Shown here piece after piece: positions 48,513-59,296 of a DNA stretch of 64,000 nucleotides. The stretch is from contig NZ_CANLER010000001.1 in assembly GCF_947489715.1 (NCBI RefSeq), positions 1-64,000 on the forward strand, given 5' to 3'. The stretch is from an uncultured Roseovarius sp. GTDB lineage: Bacteria; Pseudomonadota; Alphaproteobacteria; Rhodobacterales; Rhodobacteraceae. The translations under genes were made by a program, and so were the position numbers. Every line of letters starts with the position of its first letter. The stretch's first letter is position 1. The notes beneath the pieces are model-generated. The model made no database searches. It worked only from the letters and a program-made list of their open reading frames with translations, and was not told the origin of the DNA.

Positions 48513-49325
48513 ATGGGCATTTCAAGATTCTTGGTGATCTTAGGGCTGATTGCATATTCAGGGGCGTCTCAGGCCGCTGACCCCCCACCTTTTCCTGAAT
48601 TCACCTTTAAGATGGGGAAACCTCCCAAAGCAGGGGCGGGCAAGCGCATCACGGTTCAGATCGAACCGCAGGAGGAGGTGCCAGCACCACCTGTACAGGA
48701 TGCAGCGCCGCAGACCCCTTCAGTATCCTCTCATTATAGCTGGTTCTGGGAAAAGGTATCACCGGACATTGATGTAAACGCCGCGACCCGATTGCGGTCA
48801 GCCCTAAAAAGCCTGTCGGCAGGACCCAACGGATCAGGCGTCACCGGTCCGCGGCTGCAATCCATTCAGACGATCGCCAAATCCGAAGGGGCCAACATAC
48901 TGACGGCCACAATAGGCACCAAAGTCTCCCCCGCACTTGTCCTGGCGATCATTTCAGTCGAGTCAGGCGGCAAGACTGACGCCCTCAGTGGTAAAGGCGC
49001 ACAAGGGTTGATGCAGCTTATGCCGGATACGGCGAAACGCTTCGGTGTTGCCGATAGCCTCTCAGCGGCGGACAACATCAAAGGCGGTGTCAGCTATCTG
49101 AATTGGCTGCTGGAGGAGTTTGACGGCGACGCGATCATGGCCATTGCCGGATATAATGCCGGGGAAAACGCTGTTAAGAAGCACGAAGGCGTGCCGCCCT
49201 ATGCCGAGACACGTGACTACGTACCCAAAGTGCTTGCTGCGTTTGAAGTGGCGCGGGGGCTATGTAAAACGCGCCCAGAGTTGATCAGCGATGGTTGCGC
49301 ACTGGAGCTGGCATCTAACTGGTAA
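48513..49325 (+). CDS. Lytic transglycosylase (SLT domain)
   Basis: Exported murein hydrolase of 270 residues. The signal ends with SQA at 21. After a proline-rich linker, the SLT goose-lysozyme-like domain fills the second half, with catalytic E150 in IISVESGG, GAQGLMQLMPDTAKRFG and AGYNAGENAV. It cuts glycan strands to a 1,6-anhydro product. Divergent from flp, it may open the wall for the pilus, as is known for other secretion systems. The start at 48513 is chosen for the signal; a longer reading from 48444 is possible. Confidence 0.88.
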   Translation: MGISRFLVILGLIAYSGASQAADPPPFPEFTFKMGKPPKAGAGKRITVQIEPQEEVPAPPVQDAAPQTPSVSSHYSWFWEKVSPDIDVNAATRLRSALKSLSAGPNGSGVTGPRLQSIQTIAKSEGANILTATIGTKVSPALVLAIISVESGGKTDALSGKGAQGLMQLMPDTAKRFGVADSLSAADNIKGGVSYLNWLLEEFDGDAIMAIAGYNAGENAVKKHEGVPPYAETRDYVPKVLAAFEVARGLCKTRPELISDGCALELASNW

Positions 49326-49331
49326 TGAAAA

Positions 49332-49358
49332 GAGGGAGGCGCAAATGGCACCTCCCTC
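49332..49358. terminator. Bidirectional terminator between transglycosylase and CoA-transferase
   Basis: GAGGGAGG (49332-49339) pairs with CCTCCCTC (49351-49358), with an inner GC pair. The minus side has TTTTCATT after the stem. It ends both convergent units. Confidence 0.75.
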
Positions 49359-49387
49359 AATTTCAGATAAGCGACCGTTTCGACCTC

Positions 49388-50011
49388 TTAGACGATTTTA
49401 GCCTCGGTGGCCGCGATCATGTCGTCGCGTGTGACGTCTGGGGCCAATTCCTGAATATGCAGCCCTTTATGGGTGACATCAAGAACGCCCAGATTGGTGA
49501 TGATCCGATCAACCACGCCTTGGCCGGTCAATGGCAAGCTGCATTCTTTCAGCAATTTGCTGTCACCATGCTTGTTGGTGTGGTCCATGATCACGATCAC
49601 ACGGCCAACGCCGGCCACTAGATCCATGGCACCGCCCATGCCCTTGACCAGCTTGCCAGGGATCATCCAGTTGGCCAGATCACCCTTCTCGCTGACCTCC
49701 ATCGCGCCCAGGATCGCCGCCGCAATCTTGCCGCCCCGGATCATGCCAAAACTGGTGGCGCTGTCGAAATAAGAGGTGCGGCGCAATTCCGTGATGGTCT
49801 GTTTGCCAGCATTGATCAGATCAGGATCCTCATCACCTTCGAACGGGAACGGGCCCATACCCAGCATGCCGTTCTCCGACTGCAAGGTGATATCCTTGTC
49901 GCCCACATAGTTTGCCACCAGCGTCGGGATGCCGATGCCAAGGTTTACATACATGCCGTCTTCAAGCTCCTGCGCGGCCCGTTCGGCCATCTGATTACGA
50001 TCCCAGGGCAT
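49388..50011 (-). CDS. scoB: 3-oxoacid CoA-transferase subunit B
   Basis: Beta subunit of succinyl-CoA:3-oxoacid (acetoacetate) CoA-transferase, 207 residues. It bears the catalytic glutamate E46 in SENGMLGMGP, and the family stretch LGIGIPTLVANY. It transfers CoA between succinate and acetoacetate in ketone-body use. Its ATG overlaps the end of the alpha gene (TAATG), so the subunits are made together. Confidence 0.95.
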   Translation of the reverse strand: MPWDRNQMAERAAQELEDGMYVNLGIGIPTLVANYVGDKDITLQSENGMLGMGPFPFEGDEDPDLINAGKQTITELRRTSYFDSATSFGMIRGGKIAAAILGAMEVSEKGDLANWMIPGKLVKGMGGAMDLVAGVGRVIVIMDHTNKHGDSKLLKECSLPLTGQGVVDRIITNLGVLDVTHKGLHIQELAPDVTRDDMIAATEAKIV

Positions 50012-50715
50012 TATGCATCCTCCCGCGTGCGCACGGTGCGCTGTTCGATACGTTTTTCATGTTCGCCTTTGATGATGCGGTGCACATAGATACCGGGCAG
50101 GTGGATATGGTCGCCATCCAACGTGCCGGGTTCGACGATCTCTTCGACCTCCATGATACAGATCTTGCCACACATGGCGGCTGGCGGATTAAAGTTGCGC
50201 GCGGTCTTGCGGAAGACGGCATTGCCGGTGGTATCGGCCTTCCATGCCTTCACGATCGACAGATCGGCAAAAATCCCGCGCTCAAGGATATAAGTCTCAC
50301 CGTCGAAGTCTTTGTGTTCCTTGCCCTCGGCAATTACGGTTCCAACGCCGGTCTTGGTATAAAAGCCCGGAATACCGCAGCCGCCAGAGCGCATGCGTTC
50401 CGCCAACGTGCCCTGCGGGTTGAATTCCAGCTCCAGTTCACCCGACAGATACTGGCGCATGAACTCGGCATTTTCGCCCACATAAGAGGACATCATTTTT
50501 TTGATCTGTTTGGTATCCAGCAATTTGCCCAGACCAAACCCGTCGACGCCGCAATTGTTTGATGCCACGGTCAGGTCTTTCACACCGCTATCGACAATCG
50601 CGTCTATCAACAGTTCCGGGATGCCGCACAGACCAAACCCTCCTGCCGCAATGGTCATGCCATCCTGGAGCACACCGTCTAGCGCCTCTGCGGCGCTCCC
50701 ATAGACCTTTTTCAT
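50011..50715 (-). CDS. scoA: 3-oxoacid CoA-transferase subunit A
   Basis: Alpha subunit, 234 residues, with GGFGLCGIPELLIDAI, a glycine-rich CoA-binding strand, and SGVKDLTVASNNCGVDGFGL. It pairs with ScoB to form the enzyme. AGGAGAGGG lies ahead of the ATG. It is the first gene of the pair and is followed by scoB with overlapping codons. The upstream gap to topA holds an imperfect GC-rich dyad. Confidence 0.95.
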   Translation of the reverse strand: MKKVYGSAAEALDGVLQDGMTIAAGGFGLCGIPELLIDAIVDSGVKDLTVASNNCGVDGFGLGKLLDTKQIKKMMSSYVGENAEFMRQYLSGELELEFNPQGTLAERMRSGGCGIPGFYTKTGVGTVIAEGKEHKDFDGETYILERGIFADLSIVKAWKADTTGNAVFRKTARNFNPPAAMCGKICIMEVEEIVEPGTLDGDHIHLPGIYVHRIIKGEHEKRIEQRTVRTREDA

Positions 50716-50829
50716 GGTAACAACCCTCTCCTGCCACGATTGCCACGATATGGGGCGGGCCGAGGGGCAGAGTCAACGTATCCCCGCCCGGAATAGGGCC
50801 GGGTAGGGGTTACTACGTATATAAAGGAG

Positions 50830-53370
50830 TTATTTCCCCGCCGCTGCCTTTTTCTTGGCAGGCGCTTTCTTCTTGGCCGGTGCTTTCTTGCGGCCTTTGC
50901 CCTTTTTGGCGGCCTTCTCAGCGATCAGTTCGACGGCCATCTCGATGGTGACATCGGCGGGTTCCACCCCTTTGGGAATTGTCGCATTGACCTTTTCCCA
51001 TTTGACATAAGGCCCGTACCGGCCATCCATGACATTGATCGCGCCGCCATCTTCAGGATGCTCGCCAAGCTCTTTCAGGGGCTTGGCTGCTGCGCGCCAC
51101 TGTCCGCGACTGGCAGCCTTTTTTGCCAACTCCTCGACCGCGCGGTTCATACCGATGGTAAAGACCTCGTCGACCTCTTTGAGGTTGGCATAAAGACGTC
51201 CATGTTTGACGTAAGGCCCATAGCGCCCGATGCCCGCCTCAATCATCTCGCCATCTTCGGGATGCGGGCCGATTTCGCGCGGCAGGCTCAGCAGGGTCAG
51301 CGCCTTTTCAAGATCCATGTCATCCTGCGACCATCCCTTGGGCAGGCTGGCGCGCGGTGGCTTCTTGTTTTCCTCTGTCACTTCGCCACGCTGCACATAA
51401 GGGCCAAACCGACCCGAGCGGAGGCTGATCTCGTCCCCCTGATCTTCGCCCAGTACGCGGTCACCGCCTTCTGCGGCATCACCGCCGATCGGTCGGGTGT
51501 AGCGGCATTCCGGATAGTTTCCGCAACCGACAAAGCCACCGGATTTCGAGGTTTTTAGATGCAGTTGGCCATTACCACAAAGTGGGCAGACACGCGGATC
51601 ACTTCCGTCCTCGCGCGCGGGGTAAAGCGTCGGGGCCAACGCCTCGTCCAGAACATTCAGCACTTCGGTGATGCGCAGCTCGGAGGTTTCGGCAATTGCT
51701 GCCGAAAAATCCCGCCAGAATTTCGCAAGTGTTTCCTTATAGTCGCCGTCACCGGCGCTGATCACGTCCAGTTCTTCTTCAAGGTTGGCTGTGAATTCGT
51801 AACCCACATATTTGCGAAAGAAATTCAGTAGGAAGATCGTAACGATCCGGCCCTTATCCTCGGGGATCAGGCGGTTCTTGTCCTTGCGGACGTATTCACG
51901 ATCCTGGATGGTGGTGACGATGCTGGCATAGGTCGATGGGCGGCCAATCCCCAACTCTTCCATGCGCTTGACCAGCGTTGCCTCGGTATAGCGCGGCGGC
52001 GGCTGGGTGAAATGCTGTTCCGGCGCGACGGACCGTTTCTCGGCCCCTTCACCTTCCATGATCTGCGGCAGGCGCTTGTCATCATCATCCACGACCGCAT
52101 CGTCGCGGCCTTCTTCGTAGACTTTCATGAATCCTTCAAAAAGCACGACTTGTCCGGTGGCACGCAGGCCCACCTGACCATCAGCGCTTGCAATATCGAC
52201 GGTGGTCCGTTCCAGACGCGCCGAGGCCATCTGGCAGGCCAGTGTCCGCTTCCAGATCAGATCGTAGAGTTTGCGTTGATCCGCTTCGGTGGTTTTGATC
52301 TTGCCAGCATCGCGCGTCATGTCGGTGGGGCGGATGCATTCATGTGCTTCCTGGGCGTTCTTGGCCTTGTTCTTGTACATGCGGGGCGATTTGGAGACAT
52401 ATTCTTCGCCGTAGCGGTCCTTGATCGCATCGCGGGCCGCCATGACCGCCTCCGGCGCCATATCAATACCGTCGGTCCGCATATATGTAATGTACCCCGC
52501 CTCATAAAGACGCTGCGCCGCAGACATGGTCTGCCGGGCGCCCATGCCAAATTTGCGGCTGGCCTCCTGCTGCAGTGTCGATGTCATGAACGGTGCTGAC
52601 GGGTTACGAGCGGCCGGTTTCGCCTCGACCGACTTGACTGTCAGGTCACGGCTTTCGATGGCCTGAACCGCCAGTTCAGCCTGTGTCGCGTTTCCGATAT
52701 CAAATTTATCAAGCTTCTTGCCTGCCAGCAGGGTTAGCCGCGCCTCGTATTCCTGACCACGCGGGGTGCTCAGGATCGCCTTCACCGACCAGTATTCCTG
52801 CGGGTTGAAGGCCTCGATTTCCATCTCGCGCTCGACGATCAGGCGCAGACAGACGGATTGCACGCGGCCAGCGGATTTTGCCCCGGGCAGCTTGCGCCAA
52901 AGCACGGGCGACAGATTGAACCCCACCAGGTAGTCAAGCGCACGGCGGGCCAGATAGGCTTCGACCAGCGGCCCATCCACCTCGCGTGGGTTCTGCATCG
53001 CTTCGGTCACAGCAGATTTGGTGATGGCGTTGAACACCACGCGGCTGACGGGCGTATCCTTCTTGATCGCCTTGCGTTTACGCAGCGCCTCTTCCAGGTG
53101 CCAGCTGATCGCCTCGCCCTCGCGATCCGGGTCCGTTGCCAGGATCAGCGCATTGTCATCTTTTAGGGCGTCGGCGATGGCCTTGACGTGTTTGCGGCTG
53201 TCATAGCCGATCTCCCATTTCATGTCGAAATCGTTCTCGGTATCGACCGAGCCATCCTTGGGAGGCAGGTCACGCACATGGCCATACGAGGCCAGAACCG
53301 TGTAGTCCGAGCCCAGATATTTGTTGATTGTCTTGGCCTTGGCTGGGGATTCGACAACGACAACAGGCAT
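50830..53370 (-). CDS. topA: DNA topoisomerase I
   Basis: Type IA topoisomerase of 846 residues that relaxes negative supercoils. The Toprim domain starts VVVVESPAKAKTINKYLG, with acidic DPDREGEAISWH at 80-91. The nucleophile is Y296 in GYITYMRTDG. One zinc finger appears in CPLCGNGQLHLKTS and GCGNYPEC. The tail is lysine/alanine-rich (KKAPAKKKAPAKKKAAAGK). The start at 53370 has AAAGGAA; the longer reading from 53427 is unsupported. Confidence 0.96.
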   Translation of the reverse strand: MPVVVVESPAKAKTINKYLGSDYTVLASYGHVRDLPPKDGSVDTENDFDMKWEIGYDSRKHVKAIADALKDDNALILATDPDREGEAISWHLEEALRKRKAIKKDTPVSRVVFNAITKSAVTEAMQNPREVDGPLVEAYLARRALDYLVGFNLSPVLWRKLPGAKSAGRVQSVCLRLIVEREMEIEAFNPQEYWSVKAILSTPRGQEYEARLTLLAGKKLDKFDIGNATQAELAVQAIESRDLTVKSVEAKPAARNPSAPFMTSTLQQEASRKFGMGARQTMSAAQRLYEAGYITYMRTDGIDMAPEAVMAARDAIKDRYGEEYVSKSPRMYKNKAKNAQEAHECIRPTDMTRDAGKIKTTEADQRKLYDLIWKRTLACQMASARLERTTVDIASADGQVGLRATGQVVLFEGFMKVYEEGRDDAVVDDDDKRLPQIMEGEGAEKRSVAPEQHFTQPPPRYTEATLVKRMEELGIGRPSTYASIVTTIQDREYVRKDKNRLIPEDKGRIVTIFLLNFFRKYVGYEFTANLEEELDVISAGDGDYKETLAKFWRDFSAAIAETSELRITEVLNVLDEALAPTLYPAREDGSDPRVCPLCGNGQLHLKTSKSGGFVGCGNYPECRYTRPIGGDAAEGGDRVLGEDQGDEISLRSGRFGPYVQRGEVTEENKKPPRASLPKGWSQDDMDLEKALTLLSLPREIGPHPEDGEMIEAGIGRYGPYVKHGRLYANLKEVDEVFTIGMNRAVEELAKKAASRGQWRAAAKPLKELGEHPEDGGAINVMDGRYGPYVKWEKVNATIPKGVEPADVTIEMAVELIAEKAAKKGKGRKKAPAKKKAPAKKKAAAGK

Positions 53371-53540
53371 GGAAATTCCTTTCGACTCGGGACGAGGCTT
53401 ATGGCGGCGGAACATGTGGGCTGGCAAGAGGAATTGTCAATGCGCCCTTTGGCACCTGACGGGATTTTACGGGTTTGTTCCAATTAGTAGCCTGAGGCAA
53501 TGTCACCCGGGACAAGCAAATTTATGGGGGTTTTGTGTTG

Positions 53541-53575
53541 AAAAAACGATTTCGGCATCGGCCTGCGCGGATGCC
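53541..53575 (-). terminator. Possible intrinsic terminator of dprA
   Basis: GGCATC (53554-53559) and GATGCC (53570-53575) form a six-bp stem. In the minus direction a TTTTTT run follows after seven bases. The gap makes it a weak candidate. Confidence 0.4.
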
Positions 53576-53579
53576 ATAC

Positions 53580-54728
53580 TCAATCGGCAAGCGCCAGCAA
53601 GCCACCTGCCTGACGCTTGATGCGCCCTTCCAATTCCAGATCGACCAAGACCGGTGAGACATTGCGGGCGGGGGTCGCCAGATCGCGGATCAGTTGATCT
53701 TCGGCAAGCGGGGAGGGGCCAAGCCGGTCAAGAATCTGACTGTGAAGGTCTGCGGTTTCGCCGAGGTCGTGTTTGTCACTGCGCAGGTCTGTTGGTGTTT
53801 CCATCGGGAATTCAGCCTGCCGGGCTGTTTCCAGTGCTGGAAGTGCTTCGATTATATCTTCGGCGTTACGGACCAGTCGGGCGCCGTCTCGGATCAGCAT
53901 GTTACAACCGGCGGCACGCGCATCAAAGGGATGTCCGGGTACCGAAAGCACCTCGCGCCCCTGATCCAGAGCATTCCTTGCCGTAATGAGGCTACCGGAT
54001 TTCGCGGCTGCTTCGACTACAACAGTCGCTTGCGCGATACCGCTGATAATGCGGTTGCGACGTGGAAAATGCCGCGCCTGCGGGATCAGGCCCATCGGTT
54101 GTTCGGCCAAGCGAAGGCCGTTTTCGGCGATATCTTGCGCCAGTTTGGTGTTTTCTGCCGGGTACATCACATCCACGCCGCCGCCCAGCACGGCGATGGT
54201 GCCGGAGTCGAGCGCAGCCTGATGTGCGGCCGTATCAATGCCCCGCGCAAGGCCCGAGACGACGACGTAACCGCGCGCACCCAGATCGCCTGCCAGCGCC
54301 CGCGCCATGCGCAGCCCCAGAGACGAAGCATTGCGCGCGCCAACCAATGCGATCATCGGCCGGGACAGAATGGAAGGATCGCCAATCGTCCAGATCAATG
54401 GCGGTGCATCGGAAATCTCTAACAGGTTTTTGGGATATTCGGCGTCGCCGGCGCAGATAAGATGCGCACCCGCTGCCCTGGCAGCCTTGATTTCAGCAAA
54501 GACAACGCCTTCCGGGCAAATCTCGTATTTCTCCACACCAGCGGCACGGGCAACCTCGGGCAATGCCTCAAGCGCCGCCTGGGCGGTGCCATGTTCTTTC
54601 AGTAGCCGAAAAAAAGTGGAAGGCCCGACGCGGCGGGAGCGCAATAGACGGAGCCACGATATCCGATCATCTTCCGTGGTGGGTGGGAGTGGGGGGTGAG
54701 TGGAAGGATGTTGTAAATCCTCGGTCAT
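53580..54728 (-). CDS. dprA: DNA processing protein DprA
   Basis: Protein of 382 residues that protects incoming single strands and loads RecA in natural transformation. The Rossmann-like fold shows IALVGARNASSLGLRMARAL and VVSGLARGIDTAAHQAALD, with a C-terminal winged-helix-like end. The start at 54728 follows GGAG at a 7-base spacing. It lies alone, and a CtrA-like site is 45 bases upstream. Confidence 0.93.
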   Translation of the reverse strand: MTEDLQHPSTHPPLPPTTEDDRISWLRLLRSRRVGPSTFFRLLKEHGTAQAALEALPEVARAAGVEKYEICPEGVVFAEIKAARAAGAHLICAGDAEYPKNLLEISDAPPLIWTIGDPSILSRPMIALVGARNASSLGLRMARALAGDLGARGYVVVSGLARGIDTAAHQAALDSGTIAVLGGGVDVMYPAENTKLAQDIAENGLRLAEQPMGLIPQARHFPRRNRIISGIAQATVVVEAAAKSGSLITARNALDQGREVLSVPGHPFDARAAGCNMLIRDGARLVRNAEDIIEALPALETARQAEFPMETPTDLRSDKHDLGETADLHSQILDRLGPSPLAEDQLIRDLATPARNVSPVLVDLELEGRIKRQAGGLLALAD

Positions 54729-54772
54729 CGTAACTCCGCCTGCTTGCAAGACCAGTTGTAAATTCAGTGTGG

Positions 54773-54787
54773 TTAACGGGGGGTAAA
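54773..54787 (-). promoter_or_regulatory. CtrA-like binding site before dprA
   Basis: On the minus strand the sequence is TTTA-CCCCCCG-TTAAC. The CtrA consensus is TTAA-N7-TTAA(C), so this has one mismatch and the right spacing. It is 45 bases upstream of the dprA start. Competence genes including dprA are often CtrA-controlled in Rhodobacterales. Confidence 0.5.
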
Positions 54788-54882
54788 CCGATGAAAAAGG
54801 TATGGCAGAAAAGAGCAGTTCACGCTGTAAGTATTTATGAATAATAAAGAAAAATCGTGGAATTTTTGAAAGCCTGGGTTCT

Positions 54883-54901
54883 GACAAGTGTAGCACTTGT
54901 C
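54883..54901. promoter_or_regulatory. Perfect dyad GACAAGTG-TAG-CACTTGTC
   Basis: Eight-base arms with a three-base spacer make a perfect inverted repeat between tldD and dprA, about 155 bases before dprA. It is a likely dimeric-regulator site. The owner is unknown. Confidence 0.45.
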
Positions 54902-55021
54902 GGCAAACTCGCTATTTCTGGGGAACTCAGCCACGAAAGATTAAGGCATCGCCCTTACCTGTGGCACGCCCGGCTCTGCGAATCTTGTCCGTTGGTTCCG
55001 GCGATAGAGCGAATCGGACGC

Positions 55022-56443
<1,422 letters not shown>

Positions 56444-56478
56444 GGGGGCCTTTCTGGTGTCGGATTGGGGCAAGTTTT

Positions 56479-56492
56479 TTGATCTAAATCAA
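56479..56492. promoter_or_regulatory. Perfect FNR-type box between tldD and ctaC
   Basis: TTGAT-CTAA-ATCAA matches the FNR/FnrL consensus exactly and is embedded in A/T runs. It lies about 150 bases before ctaC and 36 before tldD, so it could serve either gene. Oxygen control of the aa3 oxidase is the likelier use. Confidence 0.7.
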
Positions 56493-56639
56493 AAAAAGCG
56501 TCCGTTTGCCGCAATGGTCTTTCTTGTCTGTCGACCGATAATATGGTTTCTAACGGCGACGAAACAAAGGGATTCCGTGATCCGTTCGGGTTTATCCGTA
56601 CAGACCAGCCGGAGCCACTTCAACCGATCAGGGTGCAAT

Positions 56640-57509
56640 ATGCGATTTACCTCTCATCTGCTGGCCGCACTGGCCGCTTTTTCTGCCCTCCCTGCCAGTG
56701 CGCAGGAAAGCCTTGAAATCATTGGCAAACCGGAAAGCGGCGGCGTTGGATTTCAGCCCGCAGTGACCGAGCTGATGCGCGATATTGTGTGGCTCGACAG
56801 CATGGTACTGGTCATCATTACGGCGATTTCGCTGTTTGTGACTGCGCTGATGGCCTACGCGATCATCCGCTTCAACCGTCGCGCGAACCCGACCCCGGCG
56901 AAATTCACCCACAATTCACCGGTCGAAGTGGCCTGGACGATCATCCCGATCGTGATCCTGGTCTTCATCGGCGCGTTCTCACTGCCGGTTCTGTTCAAGC
57001 AGCAGGAAATCCCCGAAGGCGAGATCAACATCAAGGTCACCGGTTACCAATGGTACTGGGGCTATGAATATACCGACCACGAGTTTGGTTTTGAAAGCTT
57101 CCTGATAGGCGAAGGCAAAGTGCTGAACGACGAGGTCGTGGCCGAGTTGGAAGCCGCCGGATACACCCGTGACGAGTTTCTGCTGGCCACCGACACTGCC
57201 GTCGTCGTGCCGGTGAACAAGGTCGTGGTGATGACAGTAACCGGTGCCGATGTGATCCACAGCTGGACCATCCCCGCCTTTGGTGTGAAACAGGATGCCG
57301 TGCCGGGCCGTCTGGCGCAGCTCTGGTTCAAGGCCGAGAAAGAGGGCGTTTATTTCGGCCAATGTTCAGAGCTTTGCGGCAAGGATCACGCCTATATGCC
57401 CATCACCGTCAAGGTTGTCAGCGAAGAAGCCTATGACGAATGGCTGCAAGGCGCGATCGACGAATACGCCGGCACACCGCTGGATATCAAGGTGGCCTCG
57501 GTCGAGTAA
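56640..57509 (+). CDS. ctaC: Cytochrome c oxidase subunit II
   Basis: Subunit II of aa3-type oxidase, 290 residues. The signal peptide ends with ASA at 21. Two membrane helices follow, then the periplasmic cupredoxin domain with the CuA site: H in DVIHSW, then GQCSELCGKDHAYMPI, giving two cysteines, the histidine and the methionine. It accepts electrons from cytochrome c. The ATG at 56640 has AGGGTGCA before it; longer in-frame readings lack family support. It leads the cta cluster. Confidence 0.96.
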   Translation: MRFTSHLLAALAAFSALPASAQESLEIIGKPESGGVGFQPAVTELMRDIVWLDSMVLVIITAISLFVTALMAYAIIRFNRRANPTPAKFTHNSPVEVAWTIIPIVILVFIGAFSLPVLFKQQEIPEGEINIKVTGYQWYWGYEYTDHEFGFESFLIGEGKVLNDEVVAELEAAGYTRDEFLLATDTAVVVPVNKVVVMTVTGADVIHSWTIPAFGVKQDAVPGRLAQLWFKAEKEGVYFGQCSELCGKDHAYMPITVKVVSEEAYDEWLQGAIDEYAGTPLDIKVASVE

Positions 57510-57589
57510 CGGCCGCCCCGGGTTCAGAACTCTGCCTGCGCTTTCGGGCGTAGGGCAGGCCTCACCAGCTACCTTTTTTGGAAGTGAAC

Positions 57590-58534
57590 ATGAGCGACGC
57601 AAGCCTGAATACAAGCACAGCGCAGACCGGTGAAGCCGAGTTTGGCGATTTCTTTGCGCTGCTCAAGCCGCGGGTAATGTCGTTGGTCGTGTTCACCGCC
57701 CTGGTTGGACTTTTGGCCGCGCCCGTCGGTGTGCATCCGATTGTCGGGCTGGCGGCCATCCTCTTTATCGCCGTGGGCGGCGGCGCATCGGGCGCCCTCA
57801 ACATGTGGTGGGATGCCGATATCGACCGCGTGATGAAGCGCACCCGGGGCAGACCGATCCCCGCCGGCAAGGTAACCGAGGGCGAGGCCTTTGCCTTTGG
57901 TATGACCCTGTCGGTCATGTCGGTGGTGATGCTGGCACTGGCGTCGAATTTCGTCGCGGCGGGCCTCTTGGCCTTTACGATCTTTTTCTACGTGGTGATC
58001 TATTCGATGTGGCTGAAGCGCTGGACGCCTCAGAATATCGTCATCGGCGGCGCGGCGGGTGCGTTCCCTCCGATGATCGGCTGGGCGGTTGCCACCGGCG
58101 GCATCAGCGTCGAAAGCGTGCTGATGTTCACCCTGATCTTCATGTGGACACCGCCGCATTTCTGGGCGCTGTGCCTGTTCATGAAATCCGACTATGAAGA
58201 AGCTGGCGTGCCGATGCTGACGGTAACGCATGGCCGTAAATCCACCCGCAAACATATCCTTGTCTACACCATCCTTCTGGCGCCCTTGGCCATTGGTGCG
58301 GCTTTCACCAGCATAGGTGGCCCGGTTTATCTGGCGGTAGCCCTGGTGCTGAACGCACTCTTCCTGAAGGGGGCGATTGACATCTGGCGCCGCGACGAAG
58401 TGCAGGCCGAGGCCGATCAGTACCGAACCGAGAAGAAGGTGTTCAGGCTGTCGCTTTACTACCTCTTTGGTCATTTCACCGCGATTTTGTTGCAGGCAAC
58501 GCTGTCCGGCTATGGTCTGGGAGGCTGGGGATGA
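57590..58534 (+). CDS. ctaB: Protoheme IX farnesyltransferase
   Basis: UbiA-family membrane enzyme of 314 residues that makes heme O from heme B for the oxidase. The polyprenyl-diphosphate motif [20 protein letters not shown] is intact. Around nine hydrophobic segments cover the protein. GGAAGTGAAC lies before the ATG at 57590. The stop overlaps the start of the small ORF that follows. Confidence 0.96.
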   Translation: MSDASLNTSTAQTGEAEFGDFFALLKPRVMSLVVFTALVGLLAAPVGVHPIVGLAAILFIAVGGGASGALNMWWDADIDRVMKRTRGRPIPAGKVTEGEAFAFGMTLSVMSVVMLALASNFVAAGLLAFTIFFYVVIYSMWLKRWTPQNIVIGGAAGAFPPMIGWAVATGGISVESVLMFTLIFMWTPPHFWALCLFMKSDYEEAGVPMLTVTHGRKSTRKHILVYTILLAPLAIGAAFTSIGGPVYLAVALVLNALFLKGAIDIWRRDEVQAEADQYRTEKKVFRLSLYYLFGHFTAILLQATLSGYGLGGWG

Positions 58535-58692
58535 GCCTGTCGAAACAGCATGAAATGCACAAACGCCGGTTCAGCCGCAATCTGGGCCTTGGCATCGTGC
58601 TTGCTGCTTTTGTGGCGCTTGTCTTTGGCTTGACCATTGCAAAGGTCTCGAACGAAGATTTCTCGGTGCCCACGGACGAGGTCGGTAGCTGA
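58531..58692 (+). CDS. Small membrane protein of the cytochrome oxidase cluster (CoxF-like)
   Basis: A 53-residue reading that starts in overlap with the ctaB stop (ATGA) and ends in overlap with the ctaG start (TGATG). It begins [20 protein letters not shown] and has one transmembrane helix (about 19-37, [19 protein letters not shown]), an N-terminal basic part, and an acidic tail. Rhodobacterales cta clusters carry a small single-helix gene (CoxF-like) in this place, probably for oxidase assembly. It is below the usual size cut-off for gene finding. Confidence 0.82.
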   Translation: MSLSKQHEMHKRRFSRNLGLGIVLAAFVALVFGLTIAKVSNEDFSVPTDEVGS

Positions 58693-59273
58693 TGGCGATG
58701 GATGCAAAAACCAGAACCGTGACGCGCCTGGTTGGCGTCGTCGTGCTGATGGGCGGGCTGGCCTGGGCGTCGGTGCCATTCTACGACTGGTTCTGCCGCG
58801 TCACCGGTTTCGGTGGCACGCCCGGTGTCGCGACGGCCGGGTCAGACCAGATCCTGGACAAGACAATCAAGATCCGCTTCGACGGCAGCAAGGAACGCGG
58901 CATGCCGTGGGAATTCAAACCACTGGCACGCGAGGTCGAAATCAGGATCGGCGAGACCGGACTGGCATTTTACGAGGCTTACAACCCGACCGACAGGCCG
59001 ATCGCGGGGCAAGCCAGCTATAATGTTACACCTTACGAAGCGGGTGGTTTTTTCACCAAGATCGACTGTTTCTGCTTTACCGAACAGGTGCTCCAACCCG
59101 GTGAGCGGGTCGAGATGCCCGTTAGCTTCTATGTCGATCCTGAAATCGTCACCGACCGCGATGCAAAATATACCCATACGATCACGCTGTCGTATACTTT
59201 CTACGAAATTGATCTGCCGCAAGAGCAAGCTTCCCTTGCGCAGGACGCCGAAAACGATAAAAACACGAACTGA
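58692..59273 (+). CDS. ctaG: Cytochrome oxidase copper chaperone CtaG/Cox11
   Basis: Membrane-anchored copper-insertion factor of 193 residues. An N-terminal helix ([20 protein letters not shown]) leads to a periplasmic domain carrying CFCFTEQ, the paired copper-binding cysteines. It delivers copper to the CuB site of subunit I. The start overlaps the small ORF. A second ATG two codons in is possible. Confidence 0.95.
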   Translation: MAMDAKTRTVTRLVGVVVLMGGLAWASVPFYDWFCRVTGFGGTPGVATAGSDQILDKTIKIRFDGSKERGMPWEFKPLAREVEIRIGETGLAFYEAYNPTDRPIAGQASYNVTPYEAGGFFTKIDCFCFTEQVLQPGERVEMPVSFYVDPEIVTDRDAKYTHTITLSYTFYEIDLPQEQASLAQDAENDKNTN

Positions 59274-59296
59274 GCCTTCCAGCGAGGGAACCCAAG

